DNA of 29,604 nt from Proteobacteria bacterium UBA7420 (GTDB lineage: Bacteria > Pseudomonadota > Gammaproteobacteria > Magnimaribacterales > D2472). Where the stretch lies: the NCBI GenBank assembly GCA_002469975.1, contig DKMG01000098.1, positions 1 to 29,604 on the forward strand, in the 5' to 3' direction. Below are positions 15,485 to 23,582 of this stretch, one piece after another (the first letter of the stretch is position 1; each line of letters opens with the position of its first letter). The notes under the pieces are model-generated. The model worked only from the letters and a program-made list of their open reading frames with translations, made no database searches and was not told where the DNA came from. The position numbers and the translations under genes were made by a program.

Positions 15485-16762
15485 ATGAAATATATAACTA
15501 TCGGTATTTTTACATTTTTTTCAACAATAGGCTTTTCAGATTCCTTGTTACATGTTGGCAATTTAATTGATGTTGATTCGGGTGAGGTTAATAAAGCCTT
15601 AACCATTCGAGTTTCTGGCAATAAAATTATTGAGGTAACCAAGGGGTATGCATCCGCCTCTAAAAATGATGAAATCATAGACCTCAAAGAATTCTTTGTT
15701 CTTCCTGGCTTCATGGATATGCATGTCCACTTAGCGCAAGAATATGTTCCAAAAGCAGAGCGCCCAGAAAAAATTGAGCCCGAGTTCAGAACCTTGTTTG
15801 CGGCCAGCGCCGCCAAAAAAACACTAATGGCGGGATTTACTACTGTTAGGAATTTAGGAGATGGAGGCATGGAGACTATTGCTTTAAAACAAGCCATCTC
15901 TCAGGGGTTAATTATTGGACCTAGAATTTTTACTTCCGGTAAAACAATTGCAACAACGGGTGGGCATGGTGACCCCACCAATGGTATGTCCAAGGATAGC
16001 TACTCTCCACCCTCCCCGGAAGCTGGTGTAATCGATAGCCCTGAAGATGCCATCAAAGCCGTGAGGCAGCGGTACAAGGATGGTACTGATGGAATAAAAA
16101 TTACTGCAACTGGAGGAGTATTAAGTGTTGCTAAGTCTGGTGAAAACCCGCAATTCACTGAAAAAGAATTGGCAGCAATTGTAGAAACTGCAAATGACTA
16201 TGGGCTATGGACTGCAGCTCATGCCCATGGAAAAGAAGGCATGCGAAGAGCAGTAAGAGCCGGCATAAATTCCATAGAGCATGGCACCTATATGGATGAT
16301 GAGATCATGGCTCTCATGATAAATAAAGGGACTTACTATGTACCAACCATCATGGCAGGCACCTGGGTTGCCGAAAAAGCTAAGGTTCCTAATTTCTTTC
16401 CGGCTCTTGTGAGACCAAAGGCTGAAAAAATTGGTCCAAAAATTAAATCTACCTTTTCTGCTGCTTATAAAGCTGGTGTAAAAATTGCATTTGGAACAGA
16501 TTCAGGGGTCTCGGCACATGGTGATAATTGGCAAGAATTTGTCTTAATGGTGGAGGCTGGAATGCCAGCATCTACAGCACTAAAAAGTGCCACTATAGAA
16601 ACTGCGAAGCTATTAAGAGTTGAAGATCAGTTAGGACAAATTAAACCTGGAATGCTGGCTGACATCATTGCCCTTAAGCAAAATCCAATCAAAAATATTG
16701 CTGCTGTTTCAGAGGTTGCGTTTGTCATGAAAGATGGGATTGTATTTAAAAATAATCTTTAG
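15485..16762 (+). CDS. Secreted amidohydrolase, prolidase-like (COG1228 group)
   Basis: This 425-aa amidohydrolase has a signal peptide (MKYITIGIFTFFSTIGFSDS). All binuclear metal ligands of the superfamily appear: His80 and His82 in MDMHVHLAQ, probable carbamylated Lys205 in DGIKITATGGV, His246/His248 in AAHAHGKEG, His266 in SIEHGTYM and Asp339 in FGTDSGVSAHG. The ATTGGHGDPTNG segment is typical of the COG1228 subgroup, whose characterised members (for example Sgx9260b/c from marine metagenomes and Caulobacter Cc2672) hydrolyse dipeptides at a C-terminal Pro or Lys/Arg. A periplasmic dipeptidase is therefore the best guess; the specific peptide is not readable. The oxidoreductase gene follows after 2 nt, so the two are probably cotranscribed. 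Confidence 0.88.
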   Translation: MKYITIGIFTFFSTIGFSDSLLHVGNLIDVDSGEVNKALTIRVSGNKIIEVTKGYASASKNDEIIDLKEFFVLPGFMDMHVHLAQEYVPKAERPEKIEPEFRTLFAASAAKKTLMAGFTTVRNLGDGGMETIALKQAISQGLIIGPRIFTSGKTIATTGGHGDPTNGMSKDSYSPPSPEAGVIDSPEDAIKAVRQRYKDGTDGIKITATGGVLSVAKSGENPQFTEKELAAIVETANDYGLWTAAHAHGKEGMRRAVRAGINSIEHGTYMDDEIMALMINKGTYYVPTIMAGTWVAEKAKVPNFFPALVRPKAEKIGPKIKSTFSAAYKAGVKIAFGTDSGVSAHGDNWQEFVLMVEAGMPASTALKSATIETAKLLRVEDQLGQIKPGMLADIIALKQNPIKNIAAVSEVAFVMKDGIVFKNNL

Positions 16763-16764
16763 AA

Positions 16765-17703
16765 GTGAGTCGTAACCCAAGGGTGGTCATACTGGGTGCT
16801 GGCATGAGTTCAATAGCCTGCGCAGACCATCTCTCAGAATCATTTGATGTAGAGATCTATGAAAAGTCTCGAGGCGTAGGAGGAAGACTTTGCTCTAGAA
16901 GGCATTCAGATACAGCTAGATTCCATTTTGGCGCTCAATTTTGCACTTCCACCAACCCTAGCTTTCATAATTTTTTAAAACATAATGGTGCTCAGAATTT
17001 CCTTGGCTCTGGGATTGACCTAATGACCAATCAGCAACTGGAGACTAAAAATTATTATATTCACCAAAATGGTATGCAGTCTTTACTAAAAGAATCATCT
17101 AGCAATCTGAATATTCACTTTGAAACTAAAGCGACTCATGTCAATGCCATGAGCAAAACCCTGACTCTTGGGAGTAACCTGCAGGTTCCATATGATGTTT
17201 TGATTTCTTCATTACCCTTGCCACAAGCCAAGGAATTAATCGATTGCTCCATAATTCCAAGAACAGAATTCTCACCCTGTATTGCAGTTGGCATGATGGT
17301 AAAACTTAAAGATCAGAATAAATTTAATGCATTCAAGAATGTGAATGCTGAGGTTAGCTGGGTCGGCTCGAGTAAATTCTACAATCCAACCCTTCAAGAA
17401 ACTTGGGTAGTGCAGCTCTCCCCTGCGGGCAGTCAGCTAAAAAAGGGTGAGTCAGATGAGTCCTTAATCAATTATGGCCATCACACTCTTGAATCCCTAT
17501 TAGAGAGTGATGTTGAGCTAAGCAGTTCTAGTGTATTTAGGTGGAAATTTGCCCAATGTGAAAGAGCGACTCACAATCAACCCTTCACATCTCTTGCAGA
17601 CGATATCTTCGCTATTGGTGACTGGCATATCTCTCCTAGGGTAGAGTCAGCTTTCTTGTCTGGCAGAGCTTTGGCAGAGCACTTAAATGGTAGAGATACA
17701 TGA
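16765..17703 (+). CDS. Renalase-like NAD(P)/FAD-dependent oxidoreductase
   Basis: This 312-aa FAD-binding protein starts with the Rossmann motif VVILGAGMSSIACADHL (8-24) and ends the first beta-alpha-beta unit at EIYEKSRGVGGRL, as in renalase-like amine-oxidase-fold proteins. The FAD C-terminal motif DDIFAIGDWHISPRVESAFLSGRALAEHL closes the protein. The start must be the GTG at 16765, because the next Met lies inside the dinucleotide-binding loop. Bacterial renalase-like enzymes oxidise aberrant dihydro-NAD(P)H isomers; the substrate here is unproven. Its stop overlaps the photolyase-family start in an ATGA (17700-17703), so translation of the two is probably coupled. Linked work on a reduced flavin or nicotinamide is an attractive but untested reading. 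Confidence 0.85.
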   Translation: MSRNPRVVILGAGMSSIACADHLSESFDVEIYEKSRGVGGRLCSRRHSDTARFHFGAQFCTSTNPSFHNFLKHNGAQNFLGSGIDLMTNQQLETKNYYIHQNGMQSLLKESSSNLNIHFETKATHVNAMSKTLTLGSNLQVPYDVLISSLPLPQAKELIDCSIIPRTEFSPCIAVGMMVKLKDQNKFNAFKNVNAEVSWVGSSKFYNPTLQETWVVQLSPAGSQLKKGESDESLINYGHHTLESLLESDVELSSSSVFRWKFAQCERATHNQPFTSLADDIFAIGDWHISPRVESAFLSGRALAEHLNGRDT

Positions 17704-19199
17704 AACAGCTTGGAATTATTTTTCCGGATGATCTGGCGGCTAATAACCTAGCTATAAAACAACTCAAAGCAAGCGACTACCTCCTTCTCTATGAGCCCTG
17801 TGATACTTTCTATCAAATAAACCATCATAAACAAAAAATTGCATTTTTAATTTCAGCTTTAAGGCATCTCAAAAAATCCTTGGAGAAAAAATATAAAAAT
17901 ATTATTCATATAAAAATTTCAAAAAAACATGAAACTAATTTTATGGAGCAACTAGAAAAATTATATAGGGACATAGGTTTTGATATGATTCATGTCACCG
18001 AGCCCAGTGATCACAATACGCTTACTCAACTCATGTTTTTTGGCTCCAAAAATAATGTTGATATTAAGATTCATAGAGATACCAAGTTTATTGATTCAGT
18101 AGAAGATTTTGCAGAATGGGCTAAGGAGAGAAAGTCCATTGTGCAAGAGTATTACTACAGATGGTTGCGTAAAAAATATAATATATTGATGGAGGATGGG
18201 AAGCCCATTGGCGGCAAGTGGAATTATGATAAGGATAACCAGCAAAGTATATCCAAGCTGAAAGACAAGATACCAGCGAGATTAAAGTCGCTTCAGGATC
18301 CTTTGACTATTGAAGCCATGGTGGATGTAGAGCATTGCTTTCCTAAATCCCTAGGCACACTGGAAGAGTTTAATTGGGCAGTGACCCATGAAGCAGCAAG
18401 AGCACAGTTAGGTCATTTTTTAGATGAGCGCTTGGCATTATTTGGTCAATTTCAAGATGCGATTGATAAAGAGGATTCTATGCTCTTTCATTCGCTACTC
18501 TCACCCTATTTGAACTCTGGTTTACTTGATCCCATGGAGTGTATTGTGGATGCTATATCAGCTTTTCATTCATCCAACGGAGCCATTCCTATTAACTCCA
18601 TCGAAGGTTTTATTCGGCAAATATTGGGTTGGAGAGAATTTATTCGGGGTGTTTATTGGCAAAATATGCCGGAATACAAAGAGGCTAATTTTTGGTCTCA
18701 CAAAGGTAGTTTAACCAGCAGTTGGTATGAGGGCACTACTGGAATTCCTCCAGTGGACGACGCTATCAAAGACTCTCTTAAGTTTGGTTACACGCATCAT
18801 ATTAATCGCTTGATGATTATCTCCAATGTCATGAATCTTGCAGGAATTGCTCCTAATGAAATCTATAAATGGTTCATGGAAATGTATGTTGATTCTGCAG
18901 ATTGGGTCATGGTGCCCAATGTCTATGGCATGGGCACATATGCAGATGGCGGTATATTTTCAACCAAGCCATATATTTGTGGTTCCAGCTATATGTTGAG
19001 AATGTCAAATTACAAAAAAGATGAGTGGTGTGATGTTGTTGATGGTCTCTACTGGAGATTTATTGAGCGCAATCGTGATTTTTTTACCGGCAACCCCAGG
19101 CTTGCATTGATGCCAAAATCTTTGGATAAGATAGGTCAAGATAGAAAAAAGAGAATCTTCTCAAAGGCAGAAGAATTTATTAACAATCATACCTCCTAA
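17700..19199 (+). CDS. Photolyase/cryptochrome-family protein (DPRP/PhrB type) lacking FeS ligands
   Basis: This 499-aa protein matches the deoxyribodipyrimidine photolyase-related (CryPro/FeS-BCP) family. Features are the N-terminal Rossmann antenna domain (LGIIFPDDLAANNLAIKQL), GGKWNYDKDNQQ (171-182), the helical FAD domain with ILGWREFIRGVYW (308-320), GYTHHINRLMIISN (363-376) and DWVMVPNVYGMGTYADGG (401-418). In PhrB, four cysteines hold a [4Fe-4S] cluster. Here the first position reads TTGIPPVDD (346-354, no Cys). The MSNYCxxC...ACPF block is shortened to MSNYKKDEWCDVVDGLYWRF (435-454) with a single Cys444. A cluster is therefore unlikely. It could repair (6-4) or CPD lesions or act as a photoreceptor. 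It is coupled to the upstream oxidoreductase gene. The 3' stop overlaps the convergent hydrolase stop. Confidence 0.9.
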   Translation: MKQLGIIFPDDLAANNLAIKQLKASDYLLLYEPCDTFYQINHHKQKIAFLISALRHLKKSLEKKYKNIIHIKISKKHETNFMEQLEKLYRDIGFDMIHVTEPSDHNTLTQLMFFGSKNNVDIKIHRDTKFIDSVEDFAEWAKERKSIVQEYYYRWLRKKYNILMEDGKPIGGKWNYDKDNQQSISKLKDKIPARLKSLQDPLTIEAMVDVEHCFPKSLGTLEEFNWAVTHEAARAQLGHFLDERLALFGQFQDAIDKEDSMLFHSLLSPYLNSGLLDPMECIVDAISAFHSSNGAIPINSIEGFIRQILGWREFIRGVYWQNMPEYKEANFWSHKGSLTSSWYEGTTGIPPVDDAIKDSLKFGYTHHINRLMIISNVMNLAGIAPNEIYKWFMEMYVDSADWVMVPNVYGMGTYADGGIFSTKPYICGSSYMLRMSNYKKDEWCDVVDGLYWRFIERNRDFFTGNPRLALMPKSLDKIGQDRKKRIFSKAEEFINNHTS

Positions 19200-20038
19200 A
19201 GATCTTCTAGCAGAAACTCTGATACAGCTAAGCTCATACCAGCGTTATCATGCGCGACATCAGGAACCACTTGATATCTCCATCTAAAGGGCTGATTGCT
19301 CTTTACACCTAGCTCAACTAGATGATTAAAAAAATTTGTGCCTCTTTCAAACCTATGTCTGCCTTGTTGTCTGGCTTTGCGCATAGATGGAAGAGACTTA
19401 TGCTTTGGATCATTGTCCAGATCCCCGAGAAACATTCCACCCTTTAAACTCAATAGCCATTGCAAACGATTTTCAGAAACATTCATGTCTTTAATGCCAA
19501 AAGGAAAGCGAATTGATGAATCGGCAAAGGTATAAAAACCAGCATTAGCTATAGCCACTTTATCGATACGAGTCTCATCGCTCAACAGCAAGTATCGATG
19601 CACAAACTGAGCGCCACCTGAGTGACCATAAAGTCTAAAGTTAGTAGTTTTTAAATTAAATTTAGTAGAAAAGAAATCATAAAGGTCACCAAGGGACGAG
19701 CTTAAATCTAGAAAGGTATTGCTAAGTCGTTTTCCTTGTTTATTAGTTTTCATGAGGTAGGCATACTCATTGTAAAATTCTTTAGAGAATTTAGGTGCTA
19801 CAAGAATCACATCCCTGCCCTGAACAAGTGGAAGCCAATCATTAAGATATTTTCTAGCGGTCCTTGAGGCACCATGCACAATAAATAAAATTTTTGTCTC
19901 AGAGGTGATGGCTGGTGGAGCAGAATACAAAACCTGGATGTCTGGCTTATTCCAATAAGCATAGGTTGTTTCAACTATGTCTCTCGATTGAGCAGGCAGT
20001 GAGCAAACAAGAAAGCAGGTTACAAGAATTCGAAGCAT
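19196..20038 (-). CDS. Secreted alpha/beta hydrolase (esterase/depolymerase-like)
   Basis: This 280-aa protein has a signal peptide (MLRILVTCFLVCSLPAQS) and an alpha/beta-hydrolase core. FIVHGASRTARKY (53-64) forms the oxyanion strand, the nucleophile Ser140 is in YGHSGGAQ and the probable catalytic His263 is in PDVAHDNAG. The acid is likely an Asp between them. It resembles the PHB-depolymerase/Esterase-D-like secreted hydrolases. I take the ATG at 20038, which shares one base with the sulfatase stop (TAATG) and yields a clean signal peptide. The frame continues upstream to 20107, but that part lies wholly inside the sulfatase gene and spoils the signal. It is the third gene of the monooxygenase-sulfatase-hydrolase operon, so an ester made by the monooxygenase is a plausible substrate, with the caveat of different compartments. 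Confidence 0.82.
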   Translation of the reverse strand: MLRILVTCFLVCSLPAQSRDIVETTYAYWNKPDIQVLYSAPPAITSETKILFIVHGASRTARKYLNDWLPLVQGRDVILVAPKFSKEFYNEYAYLMKTNKQGKRLSNTFLDLSSSLGDLYDFFSTKFNLKTTNFRLYGHSGGAQFVHRYLLLSDETRIDKVAIANAGFYTFADSSIRFPFGIKDMNVSENRLQWLLSLKGGMFLGDLDNDPKHKSLPSMRKARQQGRHRFERGTNFFNHLVELGVKSNQPFRWRYQVVPDVAHDNAGMSLAVSEFLLEDL

Positions 20039-21654
20039 TAGTGTTGATGAGCCTTGGGCTTTTCTGGTGCCTTGCACTTTCCTCTCTCCCAATCCCCAGG
20101 CTTGCAATCATAAATAATTCTACCGTGATCCTTGATCAAGTAATCCAAAATTTGATGCGCATGCACTCCAAACCCTAGAGATGTATCATCCTGAAGGTTC
20201 TCCAATGGTATGGTGTAGCTCGCCCAATCTTTGGGAGCTCGCCAGCCTGGAGGGGGAACAAGCTGAACCCTGGTTCCTGATATAGGATGAAGCGCCCTCC
20301 ATTTTCGAATTTTCTCTGCCATAAGCTCAACAAGCTTTGGGTATTTAAAGGCAAGATCTTCATACTCATTAGGGTCCTTGCTTATATCAAATAGTTGATT
20401 TTTAACATTTATTTGCATCAGTGAGCTAGAAATTACCTGCACTAATTTCCATTGATCATTAAAAACAGTGGTGTGAAACTCTCCATAATTAGGTGTCTCA
20501 GACGCAAAAAATACTTCTTTGTTCAGCTTGATCTCCTTAGAGCCATCAATTGCTTTCCACATGTCTCGGCCCCAAAGCTCTTTGGTATTCAACATCTGAG
20601 TGTTTGTTGCGCTAGCTAAAGTTGGAAAAACATCCATGACAGTCATGACTGAAGAGAAGGAAGAGTTGGGAGCTATTCTGCCCTTCCATTTCATGGCAGC
20701 GATGACCCTGATACCTCCCTCATAGGTATCTCCCTTACCACCTCTGAGTGGGAAATTATCAGCACCTCCACCTGCATAGGCTGCGCCACCATTATCACTG
20801 CTAAAAAGAATGATTGTTTCTTCTTCAATACCCTCAGATTCTAGTGTCTCAAGCACTTGGCCAATAGCTTGATCTAAAGCATCAACCACAGCCGCATATA
20901 TTGGGCGAGCGCTTGGAGAAAAGCCATTTAATTTTCTAGTTCTATCAATAGCTTCACTTCGCGTTAGTTCCCGGGTATCAACCATCTGGCTATACTTCTC
21001 AACTAAGTCATCTGGGGCTTCTAATGGGCTATGAGGTGCAATAAAGGGCATGTAAAGGAAAAAGGGTTTATCAGGATTGCGCTCTTCAATCCAGCGTGAA
21101 GCCTCTTCAGCAAGCAAGAATGTCTCATAGCCTTCGTCAGAGATTGTTGTGCCATTTCGCTGGAAATCTACCCCACCTTGATTGGCAAATGGAGGGAAAT
21201 ATCCAACCTCAGTATGCAAATGTCCATAAAAATCATCGAAGCCTCTAGAATTTGGATGAAAAGTTTGTTGTGAATGCCCCAAGTGCCATTTCCCAACCAT
21301 TGCAGTTTGGTAACCTGCACTTTGAAATGATTCTGGCATAAAGTGCTCATCAGGATGAACACCATTATTCATCCAGGGCATAACGACACCATAAGCAACT
21401 CCTAGTCGCATGGGATCTCTACCAGTCATGAGTGCTGCTCTTGTCGGACTACAAATAGGTGTAGCATAAAAGCGATCAAGTGCCATGCCCTCAGTAAATA
21501 GAGAATCTATAGCTGGAGTATCGATATCAGCGCCTCGCAAGGATATATCGGCCCACCCTAGGTCATCAACTAAAAATATAATGACATTCGGTTTTTTTTC
21601 TTCGGCCGCAAGACCCAACGAAAAAAGTGCTAAGAGTAGGTATTTATAATTCAT
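20038..21654 (-). CDS. Periplasmic arylsulfatase-type sulfatase
   Basis: This 538-aa protein is a type I formylglycine sulfatase with a signal peptide (MNYKYLLLALFSLGLAAEEK). Calcium-binding Asp30/Asp31 lie in FLVDDLGW. The modification motif CSPTR has Cys68, in ICSPTRAALMTGR. MVGKWHLGH gives the conserved Lys and His, and SSDNGG the second metal pair. The C-terminus is Lys/His-rich. It hydrolyses a sulfate ester of an aryl, steroid or sugar substrate outside the cytoplasm; the sequence does not decide which. A formylglycine-generating or anaerobic sulfatase-maturating enzyme is needed and is not in this window. Its start overlaps the monooxygenase end by 11 nt, and its stop overlaps the hydrolase start. 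I see no other polysaccharide genes in this operon, so a small-molecule sulfate ester is as likely as a sulfated glycan. Confidence 0.93.
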   Translation of the reverse strand: MNYKYLLLALFSLGLAAEEKKPNVIIFLVDDLGWADISLRGADIDTPAIDSLFTEGMALDRFYATPICSPTRAALMTGRDPMRLGVAYGVVMPWMNNGVHPDEHFMPESFQSAGYQTAMVGKWHLGHSQQTFHPNSRGFDDFYGHLHTEVGYFPPFANQGGVDFQRNGTTISDEGYETFLLAEEASRWIEERNPDKPFFLYMPFIAPHSPLEAPDDLVEKYSQMVDTRELTRSEAIDRTRKLNGFSPSARPIYAAVVDALDQAIGQVLETLESEGIEEETIILFSSDNGGAAYAGGGADNFPLRGGKGDTYEGGIRVIAAMKWKGRIAPNSSFSSVMTVMDVFPTLASATNTQMLNTKELWGRDMWKAIDGSKEIKLNKEVFFASETPNYGEFHTTVFNDQWKLVQVISSSLMQINVKNQLFDISKDPNEYEDLAFKYPKLVELMAEKIRKWRALHPISGTRVQLVPPPGWRAPKDWASYTIPLENLQDDTSLGFGVHAHQILDYLIKDHGRIIYDCKPGDWERGKCKAPEKPKAHQH

Positions 21655-23545
21655 AATCTCTAGGGTTGAAGTTATTTGTCCAGTTCCAATATTCTACCAA
21701 TCTCCATGGAGAAGTGGTGACTACTTTTCCCTGAGTATTTAGATACCAACTTGAAACAGAGGGATGCTGCCAAACCATCTTATCTAAACGTTCTTCCAGT
21801 CTTGCTTGGTATTCTTGCACGACTGCGGGTTTAACTACAATGGATGTAAGTTGATGCTCTATCATGTGGTCTATTGCTGCACATATATATTTAGCCTGGC
21901 ATTCTGAGTTAAAGATAATACTGCCCGCATGCGCTAAATTAGTGCCAGGACCATAGGTCATAAAAAAGTTGGGCAAAGTATCGCAGGTAATCCCCAAGAA
22001 AGACTCCGGAGAGTCACCATACCGCTCCTGAAATGTTCCAGCACCGCCATCCACAGGAAAAGACGAAAGAAACTCTTGCGCTTTAAATCCCGTGGCAAGA
22101 ATGATAGCGTCAAAGTGATCAACACTATTATTGGTTTTAATTCCAGCATAGGTAATTTCAGTAATAGGGTCCACTATCAAGCTCACGTTCTCTTTCTGCA
22201 AAGATTTGAGCCATGCACCATTATCCTGCAACATCCTCTTTCCAAAAGGGGGATAGGTTGGAATAACTTTATGAGCCAACGAGGCATCTGAGATTTGAGA
22301 CAGCATGGCATCTGTAAATATTTGCCTCATCTGATCGTTGGTTTTATTGATTGAGGTGCCCTGTCCATCCCAATTTTCATCGATAAAAAGACTGTCTAGA
22401 AGCTGGTCAGAACCTGGCCAAAACAACAAAAAACGATACCAGCGTGAATAGCCAGGAATTTTTTCTAACAGCCATTTTTTATGGTCATCAACTTTTCGAT
22501 GATAGTCCTGATTTGGAAACATCCAGGGGGGAGATCGTTGGAAGACCTTAAGCTCTCTGCAATCATCGGCAATAGAGGGAACAATCTGAAATGCGCTTGC
22601 CCCACTTCCAATAACCGCTATTTTTTTACCATCTACCTGAAAATCTTCGGGCCATTGCGACGAGTGAAATATATCACCCTTAAAGGAATCTAAGCCACTG
22701 ATCTCAGGTAATTTAGACTGATTAAGCTGTCCAATACATGAAATAACTAAATTAAACTCATTAACGAATTCATTGTCACCTTGAGATGAATTAATGGTCC
22801 ATAAATTAGTTTTCTTACTAAATGTCATGGCCTCAACTTTCCTATTAAACTCAGTTATTTCATTTAAATTATGTTTTAGAAAGCATCTTTTGAAGTAGTC
22901 TTGCAGCTCGGGCTGCTCTGAGAAATATTGGGACCATTGGTGATTTTCTTCAAATGAATAGGAGTAAAAATGATTTGCAATATCAACTCTGCATCCTGGA
23001 TAAATATTTTCAAACCAAGTACCGCCAACGTCATCATTTTTCTCGTAAATTTTAAATGGAATGCCCCGCTCTGAGAGTTTAATACCCATTAAAATACCTG
23101 ACATTCCAGCACCTATAATCAGAATACTAAGATCATGAGGGTTTGGAGTCTTTGACTTGGCGTTCTGTTTTGAGGGGTTAATCGCAAGCTTCATATCTTC
23201 AGCCATCATTGGAACATACTCACTGGATACTTCTGAGCCAACTACATAGCTCATAATTTGCTGCAGATCATTTGGGCTAGGGGTATAAAAATCCCGCAAA
23301 GACACGTCGGAGAGATATTCTTCTATTAATGGTAATGCAATTTCTAAAATAGTTTTTTTCTGCTCATCTGTAAAAGACCCCTGAGTATCTCCAAGCATTG
23401 CCAGTTGAGGTTTTGGGAGCTGATCTAAAATCTTGATATTCCGGGTGATATGGACCAAGGAAGCCGCTAACACTGGAAAACTTGCGCTATTTAAGGCCTC
23501 TAAAAGATTGTTTTTATTTATTTCCACAATCTTAGGATTATGCAC
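21644..23545 (-). CDS. Baeyer-Villiger-type flavin monooxygenase (HAPMO-like)
   Basis: This 633-aa cytosolic flavoprotein matches the length and layout of 4-hydroxyacetophenone monooxygenase. A helical N-terminal extension (about 1-135) is characteristic of that branch. The FAD site is LIIGAGMSG (142-150), the BVMO fingerprint is FKGDIFHSSQWP (288-299) and the NADPH site is AVIGSGASA (310-318). VGGTWFENIYPGCRVD (173-188) also fits type I BVMOs. These enzymes insert an oxygen next to a ketone to give an ester or lactone. The start is taken as GTG at 23545, because an in-frame stop lies 5 codons upstream and no ATG is available near it. It is the first gene of the operon with sulfatase and hydrolase, and is divergent from the CinA/NMNAT fusion across 37 nt. 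Confidence 0.9.
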   Translation of the reverse strand: MHNPKIVEINKNNLLEALNSASFPVLAASLVHITRNIKILDQLPKPQLAMLGDTQGSFTDEQKKTILEIALPLIEEYLSDVSLRDFYTPSPNDLQQIMSYVVGSEVSSEYVPMMAEDMKLAINPSKQNAKSKTPNPHDLSILIIGAGMSGILMGIKLSERGIPFKIYEKNDDVGGTWFENIYPGCRVDIANHFYSYSFEENHQWSQYFSEQPELQDYFKRCFLKHNLNEITEFNRKVEAMTFSKKTNLWTINSSQGDNEFVNEFNLVISCIGQLNQSKLPEISGLDSFKGDIFHSSQWPEDFQVDGKKIAVIGSGASAFQIVPSIADDCRELKVFQRSPPWMFPNQDYHRKVDDHKKWLLEKIPGYSRWYRFLLFWPGSDQLLDSLFIDENWDGQGTSINKTNDQMRQIFTDAMLSQISDASLAHKVIPTYPPFGKRMLQDNGAWLKSLQKENVSLIVDPITEITYAGIKTNNSVDHFDAIILATGFKAQEFLSSFPVDGGAGTFQERYGDSPESFLGITCDTLPNFFMTYGPGTNLAHAGSIIFNSECQAKYICAAIDHMIEHQLTSIVVKPAVVQEYQARLEERLDKMVWQHPSVSSWYLNTQGKVVTTSPWRLVEYWNWTNNFNPRDYEL

Positions 23546-23582
23546 ATAAAATAGAGCCTATCTAGGTAAAACTAAAGAAATT

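Noticed and set aside
15454..15897. Minus-strand open frame of 147 codons
   Set aside because: It is antisense to the N-terminal part of the amidohydrolase gene, which has intact metal ligands and a good ribosome-binding site.
20039..20107. Upstream extension of the alpha/beta hydrolase frame
   Set aside because: It lies inside the sulfatase gene and would bury the clear signal peptide beginning at 20038.
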